Assembly: GCA_037176905.1 (NCBI GenBank)
Contig: JBBBWG010024779.1
Coordinates: 1 to 64,000, forward strand
Reading direction: 5' to 3'
Length of the DNA stretch: 64,000 bases
Source of the DNA: Azolla pinnata
Lineage: Eukaryota > Streptophyta > Polypodiopsida > Salviniales > Salviniaceae
Under the pieces are notes generated by a model, which was given only the letters and a program-made list of their open reading frames with translations, searched no databases and had not been told where the DNA came from. A program made the position numbers and the translations under genes. This document shows positions 9,659 through 21,176 of this stretch, piece after piece (within the stretch, counting starts at the first letter, position 1; each line of letters begins with the position of its first letter).

Positions 9659-12042
9659 TGGCTTCCTTGCGTCGAAAACCATGCCTAGAAAAGGAGAAAT
9701 GTGCAAAAGATAAGATTGGAAATAAAAGGAACAGGGAAGGTCATGTTCTAGCTCAATTGCTTAAGGCTTATGGGAAGAAGAGAGACCTGCTTAGAGGATC
9801 AAGACTTCATGTAGATATCTTGCGGAAAGGTCTACTTGAAAAATGCCCTTATTTAGCTGGATCTTTGATTAGCATGTATGCGAACTGTGGTGCGTTAACA
9901 AAGGCCCATGAGCTGCTAGAACAGTTCTGTGTTCGAGACATTGTCTCGTGGAATGCATTGATCGGTGGCTATGCAAAACAGAGGAGAAATTCAGAAGCGA
10001 TAATTTGTTTCGACCGGATGCAAGAAGAGGGTTTCTCTCCTGATGCAATTACTTTCACTTGTGTCCTGAAAGCATGTGGTAGCATTGGTGATGTCCAAAC
10101 GGGCAAAAAGATTCATGACGATATTGTCGGTAGGAATCTTCTCGAGAAGGATCCTATACTTGGCACTTCTCTGATGGATATGTATGCTAAGTGTGGGATG
10201 CTAAGGAAAGCACGACATGTGTTCGAAGATCTCCATGTCCGGAACGTGGTATCTTGGAATGTAATCATGGTCGGATGTGTCCAACATGGAAAATTTCACG
10301 AAGCACTCAACTATTTCGGACTAATGCAACTTGAAGGCCTCTCTCCAGATGCTGTCACGTTTACTTGCATTTTTAAAGCATGTGGAAACCTAGGAGATTC
10401 AGATAAGGGCAAACAAATTCATGAACAGATTGTGAATAGGAGCCTACTAAGAAAAGATACCATCCTCGGAAATGCTTTGATTGACATGTATAGCAGATGT
10501 GGTATGCTTCAGAATGCACGGAAGATACTGGAACAGCTCCGTGTTCGAAATGTAGTTTCTTGGAATGCATTAATTGGAGGGTATATTGAGAAGGGACAAC
10601 ATCATGAGGCACTTGATTGTCTGAAACAAATGCAAGTTGAGGGGATATTGCCAGATGAGGTCACTTTCATTAACGTTTTGAAGGCTTGTAGCAGCGTGGG
10701 AGATATTGAAACAGGAAAGAGAATCCATGAAGAGGTTGTTAGTAAGGGACTGGTGAAGAAAAATATCATGCTTGGCACTGCTTTAGTAGACATGTATGCG
10801 AAAGGCGGTCTTCCTACAAAAGCAAGAAAAATACTGGCAGAGCTTTCAGATCGTAATGTAGTTTCGTGGAATGCATTGATCGCAGGCTATGTACAGCAAG
10901 GCCAAAGCTGCGAAGCTCTCGAGTGTTTCGAATGGATGCAAAACGAGGGGATCATCGCCGATGAGGCGACCCTCTCATGCATTTTGAAGGCATGCAGGGA
11001 GTTGGGAGCTACAGGAAAGGGGAAAAAGATTCATGATGAGATTGTGATGAGGGGCTGGCAAGAGGGGAACATTGTGCTCAGCACAGCTCTGGTCGATATG
11101 TATGCGAAATGCGGAATGGCTGCAAAGGCCGATGAAATCCTTCGAGAGCTCCGCATAAGAGACAACGTCTCTTGGTGTGCACTAATTTCTGGGTATGCCG
11201 AACAAGGAAGAGGTCATGAAGCATTGAGTGGCTATGAACGAATGCAGCATGAAGGCCACACTCCGGACGATGTCACGCTTGCTTGTGCCTTGAAAGCATG
11301 TGGCAGCATCGGAGCTGTCGATGCTGGCATACAGATTCACAATGAGATTATCAGTAGAGGATTACTGGAGAGCAATCCCATGCTTGGAACTTCCTTGGTC
11401 GATATGTATGCGAAATGTGGTATGATCATAAAAGCTGAAAGGGTGCTTGAAGAGCTTCCATATCGGAATGAAGCTTCCTGGTCTGCTCTGATCGCAGGAT
11501 ATGCGCAGCAAGGCCAAGGTCACAAAGCACTCTCCTGTTTCAAGATGATGCAAACCGAGGGCCACTCTCCGGATGCCGTCACATTCTTAACCCTCTTGAA
11601 TGCATGTAGCCATACCGGACTTTTGAATGAAGCCCAGACGTATTTCGAATATATGCGCGACAAGTATGGAATCGCACCCAAGGTAGAGCACCACACTTGC
11701 CTCATGCTCCTGTTCTGGTCTTCGGGGCGCTTTGAAATGGCCATGAATATGATCGATGGGATGCCATTCTCGGACCGTCTTACTGGCTGCCTGGCACTGC
11801 TAGGTGCTTGTAGGAAATGGGGCAATACGACTGTCGGATCGTTAACCTTCGATCATGTCTTACAACTAGATACTGCTTGTGCGCCAGCATACGTTCTCAT
11901 GGCCGATATTTATGCGGCTTCTGGTATGCTAGAGAATGCTGATAGGGTCATGATGCTGAAAATGGAACACTGCCTTCCAGAAAATGGGCATTCGAATCAA
12001 TGCCTCGACAGCAAGCGGCATGGTTTCGGGTTTCACATGTAA
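9658..12042 (+). CDS. PLS-class pentatricopeptide repeat protein with degenerate E domain, no DYW
   Basis: Single-exon gene of 794 residues. PPR proteins bind organelle RNA in a base-by-base way; the PLS class mostly specifies C-to-U editing sites. Six P-L-S cycles are visible, each marked by a VSWNALI-like motif, a SPDA-VTF-x-C-LKACG block and a G-x-x-IH-E-I block followed by LG-T-LVDMYAKCGM. After the last cycle comes the E1-like part (HTCLMLLFWSSGRFEMAM, LLGACRKWGNTTVGS, AYVLMADIYAASGMLENA). The protein then ends in an unmatched tail GHSNQCLDSKRHGFGFHM. The E2 part is degenerate and the E+ and DYW deaminase are absent, so editing would need a separate deaminase partner. No clear transit peptide is seen from the ATG at 9658; the basic start (MASLRRKPCLEKEK) could be weakly organellar. 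Confidence 0.9.
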   Translation: MASLRRKPCLEKEKCAKDKIGNKRNREGHVLAQLLKAYGKKRDLLRGSRLHVDILRKGLLEKCPYLAGSLISMYANCGALTKAHELLEQFCVRDIVSWNALIGGYAKQRRNSEAIICFDRMQEEGFSPDAITFTCVLKACGSIGDVQTGKKIHDDIVGRNLLEKDPILGTSLMDMYAKCGMLRKARHVFEDLHVRNVVSWNVIMVGCVQHGKFHEALNYFGLMQLEGLSPDAVTFTCIFKACGNLGDSDKGKQIHEQIVNRSLLRKDTILGNALIDMYSRCGMLQNARKILEQLRVRNVVSWNALIGGYIEKGQHHEALDCLKQMQVEGILPDEVTFINVLKACSSVGDIETGKRIHEEVVSKGLVKKNIMLGTALVDMYAKGGLPTKARKILAELSDRNVVSWNALIAGYVQQGQSCEALECFEWMQNEGIIADEATLSCILKACRELGATGKGKKIHDEIVMRGWQEGNIVLSTALVDMYAKCGMAAKADEILRELRIRDNVSWCALISGYAEQGRGHEALSGYERMQHEGHTPDDVTLACALKACGSIGAVDAGIQIHNEIISRGLLESNPMLGTSLVDMYAKCGMIIKAERVLEELPYRNEASWSALIAGYAQQGQGHKALSCFKMMQTEGHSPDAVTFLTLLNACSHTGLLNEAQTYFEYMRDKYGIAPKVEHHTCLMLLFWSSGRFEMAMNMIDGMPFSDRLTGCLALLGACRKWGNTTVGSLTFDHVLQLDTACAPAYVLMADIYAASGMLENADRVMMLKMEHCLPENGHSNQCLDSKRHGFGFHM

Positions 12043-13258
12043 GCGTGGCGCTGGTCATGTCACCTGTTGTTTCGTGGCAGCGATTTCTTGGGCATCTTAA
12101 TGGGCCTTAGGTTGAAAGTTCTGGAACACGAATGTCACGAAAGCTATAATGGCAAAATATAGCCAAGTTGGATATGGATAGATGCCTTGCAGCCCCAAAT
12201 TTCTAAAAGGTGCTATATTGCTGTGTAGCAATTCCATGGTTAGGCACCGGATGCAAAAATCGACATCTTTATTGGCGATCTTCAACATCGATGAGGAAAG
12301 AAGTGAAGGCGCAATCGGGAGCGAGTGCAGCAAACTCGTGTCCCGAGTGTTCGATTCGATCGTGCAAATCTCAAGATCTGAAAATGAGAAGGTGATAACA
12401 ACTAGCATTTCAAGTACAGCTTGTTTCAGGGCATCGGCCGAAAGCCGTGGATCCGCAAATCGCTTAAAACTGCCTGATGCTGGAAGAGAAGGTGCATGAT
12501 GCAGGCTCGAATGCAATCGATTCGCTTCCCCGTTTTCACTGATTCAGCAGTGCATCTTTGGATCGAGGCTTGTGCCCATCCCTTGGAATTCCTCCGATCA
12601 GGATATACTGTATATATAGGCTGAAAGACAAGGGAAACCAGTGATGAATGTATAATGTGGGTCATTCTTTGGCAAAGTCTGAGTGCATCCTATCATTGGG
12701 TCCTGCTTTCAGTTCAACCAGGAATCTCTCTCACCATGGCTTGAAGCTTGACAAGCTTAGCAGGTGCATTGGAATATTCTATGCCAAGCTTCTTATTATT
12801 AACACGCATCATATGCGAATGCGCAAGAACACCGAGCAATACAATAATGTCAAAACCATCTGATCTGATTTAAGTAATAGGAAGCACAAACATCTGTTTT
12901 GTGGCGTCATCGATCTTGTGTTGTTTTTCGCCCTGCATTTTTTTCTCCCACGCCGAAGAGCTTTTTTCTTGTTGCCTTCAAATCTTTGGTCAGTGGCCTT
13001 CTTTATGTGGAGGAGAGCATTAAAATAAGATCGACTGGCACCAAAGAAGAATGTACATAATGCGTGCAGACATACCCGCGTACAAAGCAGAAGAAGCATA
13101 ACACAATGTTTGAGATCGGCATGTTTCCGATTGCGCGCCAGAAAGGGAATGAAACGAAAGAAGTATAACGGATAACGATCGAAGGCGGTAGAACGGCTGC
13201 GGTTTTTACCGGTCGATCGCCCAGCAAAGCACTAGATGGGACTTTATCTACCAACCAC
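12043..13258. other. Intergenic region after the first PPR gene
   Basis: Open frames of 60-140 codons occur on both strands, for example 12182-12499 (+), but none resembles a protein family. I read this as the 3' UTR and spacer. Confidence 0.45.
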
Positions 13259-13308
<50 letters not shown>

Positions 13309-13309
13309 A
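13259..13309. repeat. (GAT)n / (ATG)n microsatellite
   Basis: About 17 uninterrupted GAT triplets, flanked by CAT on the left and AGTGCTG on the right. Confidence 0.95.
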
Positions 13310-13813
13310 GTGCTGATTGTGGTGATGTGGTTCTAGATCTAGCATGTGGCAGGAGAAGATCGCTAACACTTGCCTGATGTGGATCGAGAAACACACCAGA
13401 ACAGTTAAAAAAACAGGGGCATGTTCCTGATGATCATGCAATGCATACAACCAACCATCCACACAGAACGAACCAAAAAGAACGATCTTCCTCTTCCAGA
13501 AGCAGAGTTGCTTCCGAACCCCACCATCTGTAGCTCTCGTACAATGCCAGCCGCACAACTGTAGGCCATTCACTTCCGGGCAAGCGACTGCCTCCTTCCG
13601 CTTTAACAAGGCCTTCATAAACCCGCAGAAGAAGAATAACAGTCGAGTCTGGCGAGGTGTATGATTTCGGTAAGCAATCGGATGGGGTACGGGGCCCTAC
13701 TCCTGTGCATCGCATCTCATTTTGCGAGACAAGGGATATAATTGTCTCCGGATGGTATTGTGTAGAGCCAGCTGTAGCAGCAATGGCAAGTCTCATGCTC
13801 AAAGTCGCTCAGA

Positions 13814-13846
13814 ACCTAAACCCGAAACCCTAAACCCTAAACCCCA
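13814..13846. promoter_or_regulatory. Interstitial telomere-like CCCTAAA repeats
   Basis: Reads as AAACCCGAAACCCTAAACCC followed by more of the same. Single copies of this motif (telo box) are common in plant promoters of growth genes. It lies about 1.5 kb before the receptor kinase, so a promoter role is only possible. A run of about 18 C follows at about 13863. Confidence 0.5.
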
Positions 13847-14020
13847 ATGCGAGATAGCCATGTCCCCCCCCCCCCCCCCCACGATCGGCCAGCTATCGCC
13901 AGCTGTGTCTGCTACAGCGGAGGAGCTGATCGATAGATATCAGCCCAACTGGGCAGTTTCTGGCTTCGACACATGCATCTGCTCGGCCAGAACGTTTCTG
14001 GTTGAAGCAACCGATTGATC

Positions 14021-14140
14021 GAGCGATTGATCGAGCGATTGATCATATCATCGATTCTTCGAGCGATTGATCGAGCGATTGATCATATCATCGATTCTTC
14101 GAGCGATTGATCATATCATCGATTCATCGAGCGAATCGAT
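14021..14140. repeat. 40-bp minisatellite rich in GATC and ATCGAT
   Basis: 14021-14060 and 14061-14100 are identical 40-bp units built as GAGCGATTGATC twice, then ATATCATCGATTCTTC. A shortened third unit follows to about 14128 and then ATCGAT variants. The many short self-complementary words could fold. Confidence 0.9.
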
Positions 14141-14204
14141 ATCGGGTCGAATCACCCAACGAGGATTTCGGAACCGCGCTCCGGACAAATCAGTTAGGGT
14201 TTCT

Positions 14205-15303
14205 TTTTTTTAGGGTTTAGGGTTTGCTAAGAAACTGCTCTCTCTCTTCTCTTCTCTTCTCTTCTCTTCTCTTCTCTTTCCATAACTAGTTTTAACTACT
14301 CCTCACTGTCTTTGGAGGTACTACTACTGCAACTGTGACTGAGAAAGATGCAGAAAGACAGAGATGGCGATGGTGAAGAAGAAGGAAGGGAGGAAGGGAG
14401 AAGAGGAAGCAGCAGCAGCAGCAGCAGCAAAGCTTAAGGTCCTCTCTCTCCCTCTCTCTCTCTGATTTCTTTTTCTTTCTCGGGACAAGGAAAAGCTTAC
14501 CTCTGATTTCTTTCTCCTTCTTCTTCTTCTTCTTCTTCTTCTTCTTCTGCGCATCTCATTTCCCTTCGGTCTTCTGTCTGCTTCCTGCTCCTTGTCGTCG
14601 TAAACTACGAGAAGACAGGACCGGCGTTGGCTGTGTGGAATTGGGTCTTTTGCCTCCCTTCTTCTTCTTCTTCTTCTTCTTCTGCTTTGCTTTTCTCCAA
14701 TCGGATGAGTTTCTAGGGTTTGCTCCTCCCCCGTGTTTCGCACGGGACCCTTCCGTCCGTCCGTCCGTCCGTCAGTCAGTGAAGGTGAGATGAATTAGGG
14801 TTTTTTTTTTTGTCTGTGTGTTGGTGAAGCATGGTGCATTCAGAGCTCTCTCTCTCTCTCTCTGTTTCTCTCTCTCTCTCTTTCTGTCTTTCTCCACGGC
14901 TGCAGACCGACAATCCATGGCTCAAAGTGGAACATTCTTCTCCTTTGAAACCATTTGCCCTCTTTCTGCCTGTCGGCTCTTCTGTCTGTACATATGCCAA
15001 AGCATTTCTAACAACACAAGAAGATCCGCGCTTCTCCCGCTGTGATCACGGCCGTATGCCGTATTCTGTCTGTGTTGTGCATTTTCTTTGAGGTTTTCGC
15101 AAGAGCAGATTCTGTGTCCTTGTTGCTCAGTTGCTGCTGTTGTTGTTCTTCTTCTGCTTCTTCTTCTTCTGGTTCTTCTTCCAAGGTGATCCAGGTCTTC
15201 AGTATGAGCTAGGAGAAGCTGAGGGGGGGAAAGGGGGGGGAAGCTGCAGGAGAAAAAAGAAGAAGAAGAAGAAAGAACTGGAACTCCGGTCTGCTAGCAG
15301 GTG
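14205..15303 (+). promoter_or_regulatory. Probable promoter and 5' leader of the receptor kinase
   Basis: Carries a telo box (TTTAGGGTTTAGGGTTTG) near 14210-14226 and a run of TCTTC at 14240-14279. There are CAG triplets at about 14407-14428, CTT triplets at about 14516-14549 and 14659-14684, and CT runs at 14848-14885. Pyrimidine-rich tracts like these are typical of plant core promoters and leaders. No coding frame with protein similarity was seen; the transcription start is unknown. Confidence 0.45.
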
Positions 15304-18159
15304 ATGAAGAAGCTGAAGCATAGGAAGAAGAAGAAGAAGAAGAAGAAGAAGGGAATGAGTACTGATGCCAAATCTTCTGCGGCATTAGGGATGGGGAAGA
15401 ATGAGGCTGGGTTTCAGAGCGCGGTGATGAGGCAAGGCCTCATGTCTATGGCAATGCTTACATTGTCGCTAATCATGCTATCTGCACACTTGGCTCAAGC
15501 ATCGGAGAGCTCCTCAAGCAATTCAACAGTATCATCATCACCATCTCCATCAGCATCATCATCAGCATCAGGATCAGCATCTTCTTCTTCAACAACTCTA
15601 TCACCATCATCACCATCACCACCATCACCACCATCACCACCATCAGGATCAGCATCTTCATCAGGATCAGCATCATCATCATCAACACCCGCATCGGCAG
15701 CAGCTTCGACGACAGGATCGGCGGCGGCGGCGGCGGCGGCGGCGGATCGCGCGGCTTTGCTCGAGTTCAAGGCCTCTTTGGATTCGCCGTCGAAGCTCGC
15801 GAGCTGGTCCGGGGACGAGCCTTGCTCGGGGAAGTGGCACGGAGTGCATTGCGATGCGAATGGGCGCGTGAGCCGCGTGATCTTGCAGAGCTTAGCCCTC
15901 TCCGGGGGAGGCCTGATCCAGCCATTGCTCCGCCTCGATGGGCTCCGAATCCTCAGCCTCCACGACAATCTCCTCAACGGCTCCCTCCCCGCGAACCTCT
16001 CCGATTGGCGCAATCTGCGATCGCTCTACCTCTCCAGCAACGGCTTCTCGGGGCCGATCCCCGATTCGATCTCGGCTCTCGCCCACCTCTGGCGCCTCGA
16101 CCTCTCCCGCAACGCCCTCTCCGGAGAGATCCCCCCCTCGATCGCAAGCCTCTCCAAGCTCCTCACCCTCAGGCTCGAGGACAACGAGCTCTCGGGCCCT
16201 CTCCCCGCCGCCCTCGCAAACCTTTCCACCCTCCAGGATCTCAATGTCTCCTTCAACCAGCTCGATGGGCCCATTCCGAGCTCGCTCTCCAACTTCTCGA
16301 TCTCCTCGTTCCAAGGCAACCGAGGGCTCTGCGGAGCGCCCCTCTCGGTTTGTAACGACACCACCATCCAGAAGCAGCCCGTAAACCCCGCCGGCGCTGG
16401 CAATGCTGGGCAAGACAACCCGATTGTGGTGTCTTCGAGCCCGAGCTCGAGGCCTGGGCTTCCCTCCGCAGATGTTAAGAGCGGAAGACGCCCCTTCAAA
16501 CTGGGCGCTGGCACGCTCGTCGCCATCGTTGTCGGCGATGTGGCGGTCGTGGTCCTCATCACTTGCTGCTTCATCCTCTACTACTGGAAGAAGTATAGCC
16601 ACCTCCGGGAGGCCGATCCTCGGCTGGAGCATGGCCATCGCAGCAGCAGCAGCCCTGATGACAGCAGCCAGGCGAAGAGGAGCGAGGCGCCGATGATGAG
16701 GACGGCGACGAGGAAGACGAATAATAAGAAGAAGAAGAAGAAGAAGACGGAGTCGGAGAAGCAGCTTTCGTTCAACTACCCGAGCGTGCAAGCAGAGAGC
16801 GAGAAGGGGAGGCTGGTGTTCATGGATGGGAGGAAGCAGTTTGAACTAGAAGATCTGCTGAGGGCATCGGCCGAAATGTTGGGGAAAGGCTTGTTGGGCA
16901 CTTCATATAAGGCGACGCTGGAGGATGGCTCGGTCGTGGCGGTGAAGAGGTTGAAGGACCCGACGGCGATGGGGCGCAAGGAGTTCGAGCAGCACATGGA
17001 CGTGGTCGGGAGGATCAAGCACCCCAACCTCGTAGCTCTACGAGCCTATTACTTTGCTCGGGATGAGAAGCTTCTCGTGTACGATTACATGCCTTCGGGG
17101 AATCTCTACTCCCTACTCCACGGTATGATCCTATTTTCAATGGCACAATGTTGTCGGTCAAGAGCTTTCCACCCATGTGGAGGGTTGGGAAGTGGTGCAG
17201 ATTGGTTATATACATAGAGAGAATGATGAAGATGGATTGGCATAAGTTTGGAATCATGGTTTTCATCTTCATTTGAGGATGATTAAGATGAATTGGGCAT
17301 AAGTTTGGAATCCTTTGTTTTCATCTTCATTTGAGGATGATGAAGATGGATTGGCATAATCTTTTTTTTTTTCATCTTCGTTTGAGGATGATGAAGATGG
17401 ATTGGCATAATCATTTTTTTCATCTTCATTCGAGGATGATGAGGATGGATTGGCATAAGATTGGAATCCTTTTTTTCATCTTCATTTTCAGGTAATCGGG
17501 GGCCAGGGAGAACCCCGCTCGACTGGACGACGCGAGTGAAGATCGTGTTAGGAGTTGCGAGGGGTCTAGCTTTCATCCATCATCGGTGTAGGCCTCATCA
17601 GAAGCTGGCTCACGGCAACATCAAATCGACCAACGTACTCTTGGATAAGGAGGGGAATGCATGTATATCCGACTTCGGCCTCCTCGTCATGGCGCACCCG
17701 TCGATCATATTGGCAAAGCGATCGGTTGGATACAAAGCACCGGAGGCAGGCGAGGGCAAGAAGGCATCGCCAAAGGGTGATGTGTACAGTTTCGGGGTGC
17801 TACTGCTCGAGATACTGACGGGGAAACCCCCCTTGCATTCCTTATACGCGAGGGACGAGGGTGTAGACCTGCCGAGATGGGTTCAGTCGGTGGTCCAAGA
17901 GGAATGGACAGCTGAAGTGTTCGACCTCGAGCTCCTTCGCTACAAGAACATCGAAGAGGAGATGGTGGGTATGCTCCAGATTGCCATGCAATGCGTCTCC
18001 TCGCCGCCCAAGCAGCGCCCCCGAATGTCTCACGTTGTGAAGATGGTCGAGGACATCATCGGCGGCTCGCAAATGCAGTCGCCCTTCCGAAGAGACGATT
18101 CCTTCGATTCAGTGTCTATGTCACCCTCCATCTCCGAAGACACTGGAACAAGCCATTGA
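15304..18159 (+). CDS. LRR-III receptor-like kinase with Ser/Pro-rich ectodomain insert
   Basis: Two exons, 15304-17122 and 17492-18159, joined in phase 1 (HG-NRGPGR); 828 residues from the first ATG. Order: Lys-rich start; hydrophobic signal segment (SMAMLTLSLIMLSAHLAQA); a Ser/Pro low-complexity stretch from TCA/CCA repeats; LRR N-cap (LLEFKASLDSP); about five LRRs; membrane helix (LVAIVVGDVAVVVLITCCF); Lys-rich juxtamembrane part; kinase domain. The kinase has the glycine loop GKGLLGTSYKA, VAVKRLK, DFG and APEA. The usual HRD is HGN (LAHGNIKSTNVLL), as in many LRR-III members thought weak or inactive as kinases. Starts at 15304, 15355 and 15427 are all in frame; 15427 gives the cleanest signal peptide because the longer forms add a poly-lysine leader. 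Likely plasma-membrane signalling; ligand unknown. The intron and the stop codon lie in minisatellites. Confidence 0.9.
17222..17490. repeat. Intronic minisatellite that also supplies the splice acceptor
   Basis: About five units of 49-59 bp built on GATGATGAAGATGGATTGGC and TTTTCATCTTCATTTGAG. Units start near 17222, 17276, 17335, 17387 and 17436. The last unit's TTTTTTTCATCTTCATTTTC runs directly into the intron's AG at 17490-17491. Confidence 0.88.
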
Positions 18160-18300
18160 TCCGAGCCACTGGATTAAAGAGACTGACTGGAACAAAGCCA
18201 TCGATCTGAGTTCACTGGGATCAAAGAAGCTGGAACCAAAGCCATCGATCCAAGTCACTGGATGAAAGCCCACCGGAGCAAAGCCATTCATTGGTCATGT
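18141..18300. repeat. About 44-bp minisatellite spanning the kinase stop codon
   Basis: Four diverged units with core ACTGGAACAAAGCCATCGAT, starting near 18141, 18184, 18229 and 18272. The first unit encodes the last residues T-G-T-S-H and the TGA of the receptor kinase. Confidence 0.82.
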
Positions 18301-20934
18301 AGTGTGCCTAGGAGAACGTTGCTCAACGTAGGAGAGTGAACTCTGGAGCTTATTGTCATTATTAATATTATTAACACTATTATTAGATGGGGCCAAGGAT
18401 TCTGTCTGGGGTATGGATGGATATCCCAAACATTTTAGGCCCCCACCATTCTTAATCACTTCTTGTTTTATTTTGAACTTTGGTTGTTAAGAAGCAACTA
18501 AATGGGTGGGTGTGTGCTAATGCATCTGATCTATGTGGTTGGAGAGAAAAAGGAGCTACTTCTATCCAAGGCTCCCAAGATCTGGTGTAGCAATCTCAAA
18601 AACTAAACTAATGATCTGATATGAGATTTGTTTTTGGCTGATAACGATATGCAAAATGAGCAAGCACTCAAGGTGGCATAGCATCTCGAGCTGATAATGC
18701 TCTCGCTTTTCATGTGCTTTCTTCTGTTGCTTGTGCTATAAATGTAATTTCCTTTCATGGAAGAGGTGGTGATTCATAACTTTTTGCTTGTGGATCCAAC
18801 CGTAAGATTGTTGCTGCAAATGCAGAGCTAACTATCTTGCTGCTAAAGTGTTCTTAAAGCAAGCATTAAGCTGATTGCAATCTCGATACCAGCATCATTT
18901 GGAGCTAGACAGAGATGACATGGAGGAGGCATAAAGGCCAGTGTTTCAGAGCCTATATAATTGGTAGTGGTCTTCAGCTTAAAGAGGACGGGCAGTGTAA
19001 TTGAAAGTTTTGTTTTTTGCGGAAAGTTCGCAGGATGGGACCAGAATGCGGCAGTTTGCTTCGATGATAAGGAGATGATGGGGACAAAGCTGCGAATTCC
19101 GGCAGTTATTATGCACACACCGAGGAATGCGCTGGCATGATCGCAATGTTTGGTACCCAAGATGCAAACACAAGGTAGGTATTATGCATGATAGAAAGGC
19201 AGGAAAAAAAAACACTGGTTGCCAACTCTTGTTGGAATGAATGGATTTCCTACTAATCAATCTCATGTGCTCTTTCTTTTCGACAAAAATATGAGTGGAT
19301 CATTTCACAAGCTCTATTGAGCTGTCATTCTTAATAATACTCTTGTCTAACATGTTCTGAATCCTTGCTCTGATTTTCGTCTCTCAGTGTTCTATGACAT
19401 TATTACAGTGCTTTTGAGATGAACCCTCCTCGGATTGCAGTCTATCGGAATTCTCGCTTCCCCCTCGGAAAAGCCTCTCGCCAAAAGCAATGTGAAATAT
19501 ACACAAAAGGCATGGTGACTCCTTTTTTCTCTGGAACAGAATGCCTGGTGAGACTGCCTTGCGCATCTCCATAGCTCCTCCATGTATCTTTGCTCCACTT
19601 TGTGCATCTGATGTCACTCGGTACGAAAGATTTTGCTCATTCATGTTATTAAAGCTGGTTTGCCTGCACAGCACTTGCAATTCTAAAAATCCCTAAAACC
19701 CTAACAAAACTTGCATGGTTTGTGTGTGGATTTGTTAACAAGAGAAAGAGTATTGCATAAGAGGATAGAAGTTACCGTTGTACAAGGACCTCTTGGCTGT
19801 TGTACAAGGGCTTTCCTGGCATTCTGTCCATACATACCGAAGAAGCTTTAGTCATGCTTTTGCACAAACAGTTTCTTCAGGATCTTTTTACCCTCTTTGG
19901 TAAGGGTAAAAAAGAAACAAAACAAAAAAGAGGAAGAAAACAAGAGGTGGCTGAAGGACAAACCTGCTCGCGCATTTCTATGTGTGAGCATCTATGTGTG
20001 AGGCCCCCGGATTGCACAACCTCGAGAAAATCTACTGTTCTTTGAGCAAATTAAAAACTGATGTGAATAGCTTGCTGCTTGGCCAAAGAAAAAAGAAGAG
20101 AAAAGGCTTCCAGCTTCTGTCTGGTACACTGCATTCTCGGCATTCACGGCGAGGATGGATGTAAAAGGAGCAATGCTGGTTGTATTGACTTGCTCCAGTG
20201 AGTGTGATTGACCACTCTGCTAAGCAGGTAAGGTTGTATACTTTTTGGTCATTCAACATGTGGCTGTGTATGTTCAGCCAAAGCTTGTACACCTCCACAT
20301 TATTCTCATTGTTATCATCATCTTCTTTGTCACGATCGCAGAGCTTCTTTTCTCCCCATGTGTAGGCAAGGGCCGGAACAATGAAAAGGGGATTGTACAA
20401 ATTTGGCCTCGATCGACTGTTGATATCGCCGCACGATTCCAGCGTAGAACGAACTCGCGTCATTTCGAGCAGAGCAGCTTTTCTGTGGAGGAATTTTTAA
20501 CTGGTTTTTGCACACATAACCCACTTGCTGCTCATCCTTTTCCACAATTAACTTTTACCGGTGGGAAAGACCCACTAACGAAGGCTGCATTTGGATGATA
20601 CTGTGCTCAGAAACACTGATAACAGACTCATGTATCTAACTTGGCGTTCATAACATGCTAGCATTACCCTCAGCCCATCTGTTTTTCTTTCCTTTGCTAC
20701 AAATGCATAAAAGCCATATATCCCTTTCCAACATATCCCCCAATATGGGAATTTCGTGAGCGAGCGCCTGTATATGTATCCCACATCCAAGTAAACGCCA
20801 TGAAAGAATGCATCACATTCATGCCAGCAAAATGGTATGACAGACAGCATAACTCGATCTTTCCCGAGTGCTCAAATACCCACATGGGTGTCGACAACCC
20901 ATCACATTTCCTTTTACCTCCTCATGCATACAAG
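18301..20934. other. Intergenic region between receptor kinase (+) and second PPR gene (-)
   Basis: Convergent 3' flanks of the two genes. Open frames up to 143 codons exist (for example 20032-20463, minus), but none shows family similarity or convincing composition. No RNA gene was recognised. Confidence 0.45.
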
Positions 20935-21176
20935 AAGGTGCACATTCCCATTCAAACTTAGGCCAACACATACTTTTGGTCTAACTGTAATAACTGTCCA
21001 AAAGCCCCCACTAGGATTAGCAGCAGCTGGAGCTGGTCGAGTGTGGAAACCATTTTTTTTTTAACCTTCTTTGGCCAAAACACACTTCACATCTAGCTGT
21101 AATAACTGCCCAAAAGCCCACCTTGCAAGATGTACATTCCCATTGCTCCGACAACAAATGCTGAGAAGGCTCATGA
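20935..21176 (-). pseudogene. Two eroded copies of the PPR E-domain end, downstream of the PPR stop
   Basis: Read on the minus strand, 21073-21176 translates with SLLSICCRSNGNVHLARWAF and GQLLQLDVKCVLAK, matching the intact STLLGSCCCNDADVGLASWA and KQLLQLDENCVSAYV of the gene ending at 21171. A second, worse copy at 20935-21050 keeps AFGQLLQLD and a MG-x-x-like end. Short nucleotide blocks such as CTGTAATAACTG and CAAAAGCCC are shared. These look like serial tandem duplications of the gene's 3' end. Confidence 0.75.

Noticed and set aside
12182-12499. 105-codon plus-strand frame after the first PPR gene
   Set aside because: No similarity to the PPR E/DYW tail or any other family; probably chance in the 3' flank.
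15892-16791. 299-codon minus-strand frame opposite the receptor kinase
   Set aside because: Antisense shadow of a GC-rich LRR coding region; the plus strand has the recognisable LRR, membrane and kinase parts.
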